Part shown: in pieces, positions 60,652 to 64,000 of the stretch
How the letters are laid out: each line of letters starts with the position of its first letter
Position numbering within the stretch: the stretch's first letter is position 1
Assembly (NCBI RefSeq): GCF_030813005.1
Contig: NZ_JAUSTU010000005.1
Location: 160,570 to 224,569, forward strand
Direction: 5' to 3'
DNA length: 64,000 bases
Source of the DNA: Robertmurraya andreesenii
Lineage (GTDB): Bacteria; Bacillota; Bacilli; Bacillales; Cytobacillaceae
Notes under the pieces: generated by a model
Told to the model about the DNA's origin: nothing
The model's database searches: none
Seen by the model: the letters and a program-made list of their open reading frames with translations, nothing else
Made by a program: the position numbers and the translations under genes

Positions 60652-61416
60652 TTATTTACAGAATATATGCTTCCCAATTCGCTTCACCTGCGGCCTTGAC
60701 CAAATCCACCCGCTCGTTGCCGTATCCGGGTTAAAGTAATAAATCGATCCTCCAGTTGGATCCCATCCGTTGATCGCATCCAAAACAGCTTTCTTAGACT
60801 GCTCATTTGGTGTTAACCAAATTTGACCATCAGCCACTGCCGTAAAGGCACGCGGTTCAAAGATCACGCCAGAAACAGTGTTTGGAAAGCTTGCACTCTC
60901 TACACGGTTGAGAATCACGGCTGCCACCGCAACCTGCCCAATATAAGGCTCTCCACGTGATTCACCATGTACAGCATTGGCCATTAGCCGAATATCATTT
61001 TGAGAAAATCCACTCGGGACGTTGGTGGCCGCCTTCTTTGGCTGGGACTGGCTACTTGGTTTCGAAGCTTGTTGGTTCTGGGAAGAGGTATTTGCTTTAT
61101 AATTTTTTGTCGCTTTTACTAATTTGTTTTTTGTATCATTGCCTGCTAATCCATCGATGGGCAATCCAAATTCATACTGAAAATTTCTTAATGCCCAGTA
61201 GGTGCCCCAGCCAAAGACACCATCAATCTTGCCATGGTAAAAGCCGAGAAATTTTAACCGTGACTGAAGTTCAATCACATCATCACCAACCGCTCCCTGC
61301 TGAATGACTTGACTTGAGAATGCCTTTACTTTTCCCTCATTCTGACTTAAGGGGATACAGATCATACAAATGGTCATCACGAAAATTACCTTTGCAATGA
61401 CTATATTCTTTTTCAA
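60652..61416 (-). CDS. sleB: spore cortex-lytic enzyme SleB
   Basis: 254 residues, lytic transglycosylase of spore cortex. Signal peptide (about 1-31), PG-binding domain with ELQSRLKFLGFYHGKIDG, a Ser/Gln-rich linker, and a SleB hydrolase_2 domain with catalytic Glu in ANAVHGESRGEP. TTG start after GGAGGTG. Operon sleB-ypeB. Confidence 0.95.
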   Translation of the reverse strand: MKKNIVIAKVIFVMTICMICIPLSQNEGKVKAFSSQVIQQGAVGDDVIELQSRLKFLGFYHGKIDGVFGWGTYWALRNFQYEFGLPIDGLAGNDTKNKLVKATKNYKANTSSQNQQASKPSSQSQPKKAATNVPSGFSQNDIRLMANAVHGESRGEPYIGQVAVAAVILNRVESASFPNTVSGVIFEPRAFTAVADGQIWLTPNEQSKKAVLDAINGWDPTGGSIYYFNPDTATSGWIWSRPQVKRIGKHIFCK

Positions 61417-61531
61417 CGAATGCACCTCCAACTATATTAAGTCTCGCAATGTATCTCACGAGGAAATACATAACACCTTGAGCCTATTTTTTGTAGTAAG
61501 AGGGTTTTTATTCAAAAAACGGAATCCATTT

Positions 61532-61570
61532 CAATGAAAAAACCCTCCCAGGCTAATACGGGAGGGTTTT
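61532..61570 (-). terminator. prsW terminator overlapping the end of its gene
   Basis: CCCTCCC/GGGAGGG stem with A/T arms; the prsW stop codon (61553-61555) is in the loop. T run on the minus strand. Confidence 0.85.
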
Positions 61571-62233
61571 ATTCACTTCGAGATGGGTCTCCGAATGTAG
61601 AGAACGGGCAACCTTTACTTTTTTCAGAGCTAGCCACCATAGAAAAATCATAAAAGGGAAAATAAAGACGAGCCAGTTCTCAATAGAAATGAGAATATAA
61701 TCATAAATTCCATGGAGTAAAAAAGGGAGTAACAGCGAGTAAACGAGCCATTTCTTGTTGGAAACAAGACTGAATTTTCCTTTTCCAAAATAATATCCCA
61801 TAATCACACCAAATAGGGCATGGCTTGAAACAGGTAGCAATGCTCGACCTATAGCATATCCTAGGCCATTTGACAGTAAGTACAGAATATTTTCTACTGT
61901 CGCAAAACCTAAAGAAACCGCTGCCCCATAGACGATTCCGTCATAGGGCTCATCGAATTCCGCGTGCTGGTATACCGTATAAAACATGATAAACCACTTA
62001 AAGAATTCTTCTAATAAACTTATTGAAAAAAAGGCATGAATGACGTTTGAATGGACCACATGTTCAGCTTCAAGTACATACTGAATAAACATGAGTGGAA
62101 AAACGAGCAGTGCTCCATAGATAAAAGCTTTGAAGACCACTGAGATCGGCTCTGAATCGTATTCATCTTTTAAATAGAAATAACTTAATAACGCTAATCC
62201 GGGGGCAATCCCAGCAGATAATATCCCGAGCAT
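61553..62233 (-). CDS. prsW: intramembrane protease PrsW
   Basis: 226 residues, about seven to eight membrane helices. Motifs of the family: LLEEFFKWFIMF, FATVENILYL, HALFGVIMGYY and HGIYDYIL. In B. subtilis PrsW makes the site-1 cut of anti-sigma RsiW. Divergent from ansA. Confidence 0.93.
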   Translation of the reverse strand: MLGILSAGIAPGLALLSYFYLKDEYDSEPISVVFKAFIYGALLVFPLMFIQYVLEAEHVVHSNVIHAFFSISLLEEFFKWFIMFYTVYQHAEFDEPYDGIVYGAAVSLGFATVENILYLLSNGLGYAIGRALLPVSSHALFGVIMGYYFGKGKFSLVSNKKWLVYSLLLPFLLHGIYDYILISIENWLVFIFPFMIFLWWLALKKVKVARSLHSETHLEVNKTLPY

Positions 62234-62298
62234 TCTCTGTCCTCATTTCTTTCTCTAGGATTTTTTTCTACAAGCTATCTCCACTTATCAAAAAAAGT

Positions 62299-62328
62299 TT
62301 GAGAAAAGAGCTATCTTAATCGTATCAT
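62299..62328 (+). promoter_or_regulatory. ansA promoter
   Basis: TTGAGA, 18-base spacer, TATCAT, about 50 bases before the ansA ATG. Confidence 0.5.
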
Positions 62329-62376
62329 GTAATATAGAGATTGAAAATGACAGAAATGCAATCGGAGGAAAGTTTT

Positions 62377-63351
62377 ATGAAGAAAAAAATACTCGTCATC
62401 CATACAGGGGGAACAATTTCAATGTGTGAGGATGAAGCAACCGGTGCGGTGAGACCAAGCAGCTCAAATCCACTCACAGACAAAACGCAAGGATTAGTTG
62501 ATTTTGCCGATTTGATCATAGAAGAGCCTTTTAATTTGCCCTCTCCACATATCACACCAAAAGAAATGCTTGATTTAAGGGAATTGATTTTACAAAAAAT
62601 CTCTGTGAATCAGATATCAGGAGTAGTCATTACCCATGGAACGGACACTTTAGAAGAAACAGCCTATTTCTTAGATTTAACTGTTCAAACTTCCATTCCT
62701 ATCGTCGTAACGGGAGCTATGCGGTCCAGTAATGAAATAGGTTCTGACGGACTGTATAATCTCATTTCATCCATTAAAGTAGCCGCTAGCGATGAAGCGA
62801 GGGAAAAAGGGGTTTTAGTTGTTTTAAATGATGAGATCCATACAGCGGAAAATGTTACCAAAACCCATACGAGCGATATATCTACCTTTCAAAGTCCACA
62901 ATATGGACCGATCGGCATCGTCACTAAAAGGGGGGTAATTTTTCACCATATTCCATTAGGGAAAGAGTATTATGATATACAGGATGTGTCTAAACGAGTA
63001 GTTCTTATTAAAGCACATGCGGGAATGGATTCCACTCTCCTGCATGCGATCAATGAGCTACCTTGTGATGGCATCGTGATTGAAGCGCTCGGACAAGGAA
63101 ATTTGCCTCCGGCTACGATTCCCGGAATTCAAGCACTTATTCAAAACGACATTCCTGTAGTGTTCGTGTCCCGTTGTTTCAATGGGATTGCCCAGGACAC
63201 CTATGCTTATTTGGGTGGGGGAAAACAATTCAAGGAGCTGGGTGTCATTTTTTCAAATGGCCTTAATGGCCAAAAAGCCCGACTTAAGCTGCTTATTCTT
63301 TTAGCAGCTAAGAGGAATCTAAAAGAAATCGAGGAAGCCTTCTCGTTATAG
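62377..63351 (+). CDS. ansA: type I L-asparaginase
   Basis: 324 residues, cytoplasmic. Catalytic threonines in HTGGTISM and THGTDTLEETAYF, plus GAMRSSNEIGSDG. No signal peptide. ATG after GGAGGAAAG; a TTG 36 bases upstream is not used. No ansB or AnsR-like regulator gene follows: a transposase lies immediately downstream. Confidence 0.95.
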   Translation: MKKKILVIHTGGTISMCEDEATGAVRPSSSNPLTDKTQGLVDFADLIIEEPFNLPSPHITPKEMLDLRELILQKISVNQISGVVITHGTDTLEETAYFLDLTVQTSIPIVVTGAMRSSNEIGSDGLYNLISSIKVAASDEAREKGVLVVLNDEIHTAENVTKTHTSDISTFQSPQYGPIGIVTKRGVIFHHIPLGKEYYDIQDVSKRVVLIKAHAGMDSTLLHAINELPCDGIVIEALGQGNLPPATIPGIQALIQNDIPVVFVSRCFNGIAQDTYAYLGGGKQFKELGVIFSNGLNGQKARLKLLILLAAKRNLKEIEEAFSL

Positions 63352-64000
63352 AGCTAATTGCATTAAAAATGGGGATGTCCGATAAGTCCTTAAAATAAAG
63401 CAAGTGGAGAAGAACGGATTGTTTTTCTCCACTTGCTTTTATATTTTTCCTCGGATCTTCTGAAAGTAGCTGGCGGATGCCTGCTACTTTCAGGATGTTG
63501 TGGGCTAATGCCACAATCCCAAACTCGATATGCACTTTGTCGAGGCCCCGTAGAGAAAATCTACGGAACGATCGATTGCCCTTGATGTGACCGAACACAC
63601 TTTCTACTTCGATTTTGCGTCGAGCGTAGATAGTGGCTTTTTCCTCACATTCAAGGGCTGTTTTTGCCTTCGCTTTCATTTCTTCGAAGACTGTATTCCA
63701 ATGAACCTGACGGTTCCCCTTAGCCTTTGTACATTGTGCTTTTAAAGGACAGTCTGTACAATCTTCACATTCATATATTTTAAAGCTTTGTACATAACCG
63801 GAACGATTTTTCTTGTTTTGATATTTTCTAAAAGTAACTTTTCTTCCACTAGGGCAAATGAAACAATCATCTTGTTCTAAATAAGTCCAATTTTTTGCGT
63901 TTTTTATATCATTCTTATATTTACGTGTCTTTTCTTGTATGTACGAACCATATGGAATAAGAAAATCAAATTTTTGTTCCTTTTCATCTCCAACTGCATA
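63308..64000 (-). CDS. IS1182-type transposase, C-terminal part (cut by the window)
   Basis: The frame is open to the window edge (about 230 residues). It holds a cysteine knuckle CEDCTDCPLKAQC and the DDE-domain end KIEVESVFGHIKGNRSFRRF with the catalytic Glu, then GIVALAHNILKVAG. An ATG at 63679 is internal. The last codons (YFKDLSDIPIF onward) run through the presumed terminal inverted repeat and into ansA antisense, so the final 14 residues are probably host-derived. Confidence 0.85.
   Translation of the reverse strand, partial: YAVGDEKEQKFDFLIPYGSYIQEKTRKYKNDIKNAKNWTYLEQDDCFICPSGRKVTFRKYQNKKNRSGYVQSFKIYECEDCTDCPLKAQCTKAKGNRQVHWNTVFEEMKAKAKTALECEEKATIYARRKIEVESVFGHIKGNRSFRRFSLRGLDKVHIEFGIVALAHNILKVAGIRQLLSEDPRKNIKASGEKQSVLLHLLYFKDLSDIPIFNAISSITRRLPRFLLDSS
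63370..64000 (-). mobile_element. IS1182-family insertion sequence, one end
   Basis: The transposase lies here; the end is guessed at GGGGATGTCCGATAAGTCC (63371-63389), 19 bases after ansA. The other end and any target duplication are outside the window. Confidence 0.6.
63397..63445 (+). terminator. strong hairpin in the IS end, also after ansA
   Basis: 15-bp perfect stem AAAGCAAGTGGAGAA/TTCTCCACTTGCTTT, 13-base loop, then TTTATATTTTT on the plus strand. It lies inside the transposase reading frame and would stop ansA read-through into the IS. Confidence 0.8.

Noticed and set aside
63680..64000. Transposase ATG at 63679 as a separate short gene
   Set aside because: The same frame stays open to the window edge and encodes the conserved cysteine knuckle of the full transposase.
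1..64000. CRISPR array, tRNA, rRNA, prophage or defence genes
   Set aside because: No spaced direct repeats, no tRNA cloverleafs or rRNA, and no phage or defence genes were recognised; the only mobile gene is the transposase at the right edge.

Overview
The window is a conserved chromosomal stretch of a spore-forming, low-GC Gram-positive bacterium of the family Bacillaceae. The evidence is the set of sporulation and germination genes (spoIVA, sspM, ypjB, sleB-ypeB, prsW, the YIEGIA module, ypzI), bacillithiol synthesis genes (bshA, bshB1), a menaquinol:cytochrome c reductase (qcrABC), and a gene order that follows the Bacillus subtilis yppG-to-prsW region almost gene for gene. I cannot name a species. 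Most genes lie on the minus strand, so transcripts run from high to low coordinates.

Layout from left to right. 1-2.4 kb: end of a Crp/Fnr regulator, convergent with a short-form hybrid-cluster protein (hcp) that has a Crp/Fnr-type box at -41.5, then a small heat-shock protein. 2.4-6.2 kb: small ypp genes, the tiny spore protein gene sspM, and yppC, divergent from recU-ponA (6-9 kb). 9-17 kb: ypoC-nth, dnaD, asnS-aspB-ypmB and dinG. 17-25 kb: panBCD behind a structured leader RNA, then birA, cca, bshA, bshB1, mgsA, dapB and a MazG-like gene, most of them touching or overlapping. 25-34 kb: a YitT protein, a YugP-like metallopeptidase, ypjB, ypjA, qcrABC, ypiF/B/A and an unrecognised 301-residue protein. 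34-41 kb: aroC-aroB-aroH-hisC-tyrA-aroA and cheR. The trpEDCFBA block that sits between aroH and hisC in B. subtilis is absent here. 41-46.4 kb: ndk, hepT-menG-hepS (menaquinone side chain), mtrB (TRAP), folE, hbs. 46.7-54 kb: spoIVA, yphF, yphE, gpsA, der, and yphA with the YIEGIA pair. 54-62.3 kb: ypzI, fni, S1-domain protein, plsC, cmk, ypfB, ypfA, ypeB, sleB, prsW. 62.3-64 kb: ansA followed by the 3' part of an IS1182-type transposase cut by the window edge.

The genes group into chorismate and aromatic amino acid supply, the menaquinone/cytochrome bc branch of respiration, pantothenate and cofactor supply, DNA repair and replication, and spore envelope and germination. The window is core genome with no defence island, prophage, CRISPR array, rRNA or tRNA.

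The most interesting non-coding signals are three. First, the panB leader has mutually exclusive terminator and antiterminator helices and a hairpin with two bulged adenosines. Second, a 67-nt stem-loop element occurs twice, just downstream of dnaD and of ndk, with paired changes that preserve folding of the minus-strand RNA. Third, the Crp/Fnr box is placed exactly over the hcp promoter. Start sites given here were often moved downstream of the longest ORF to the codon that follows a proper ribosome binding site.
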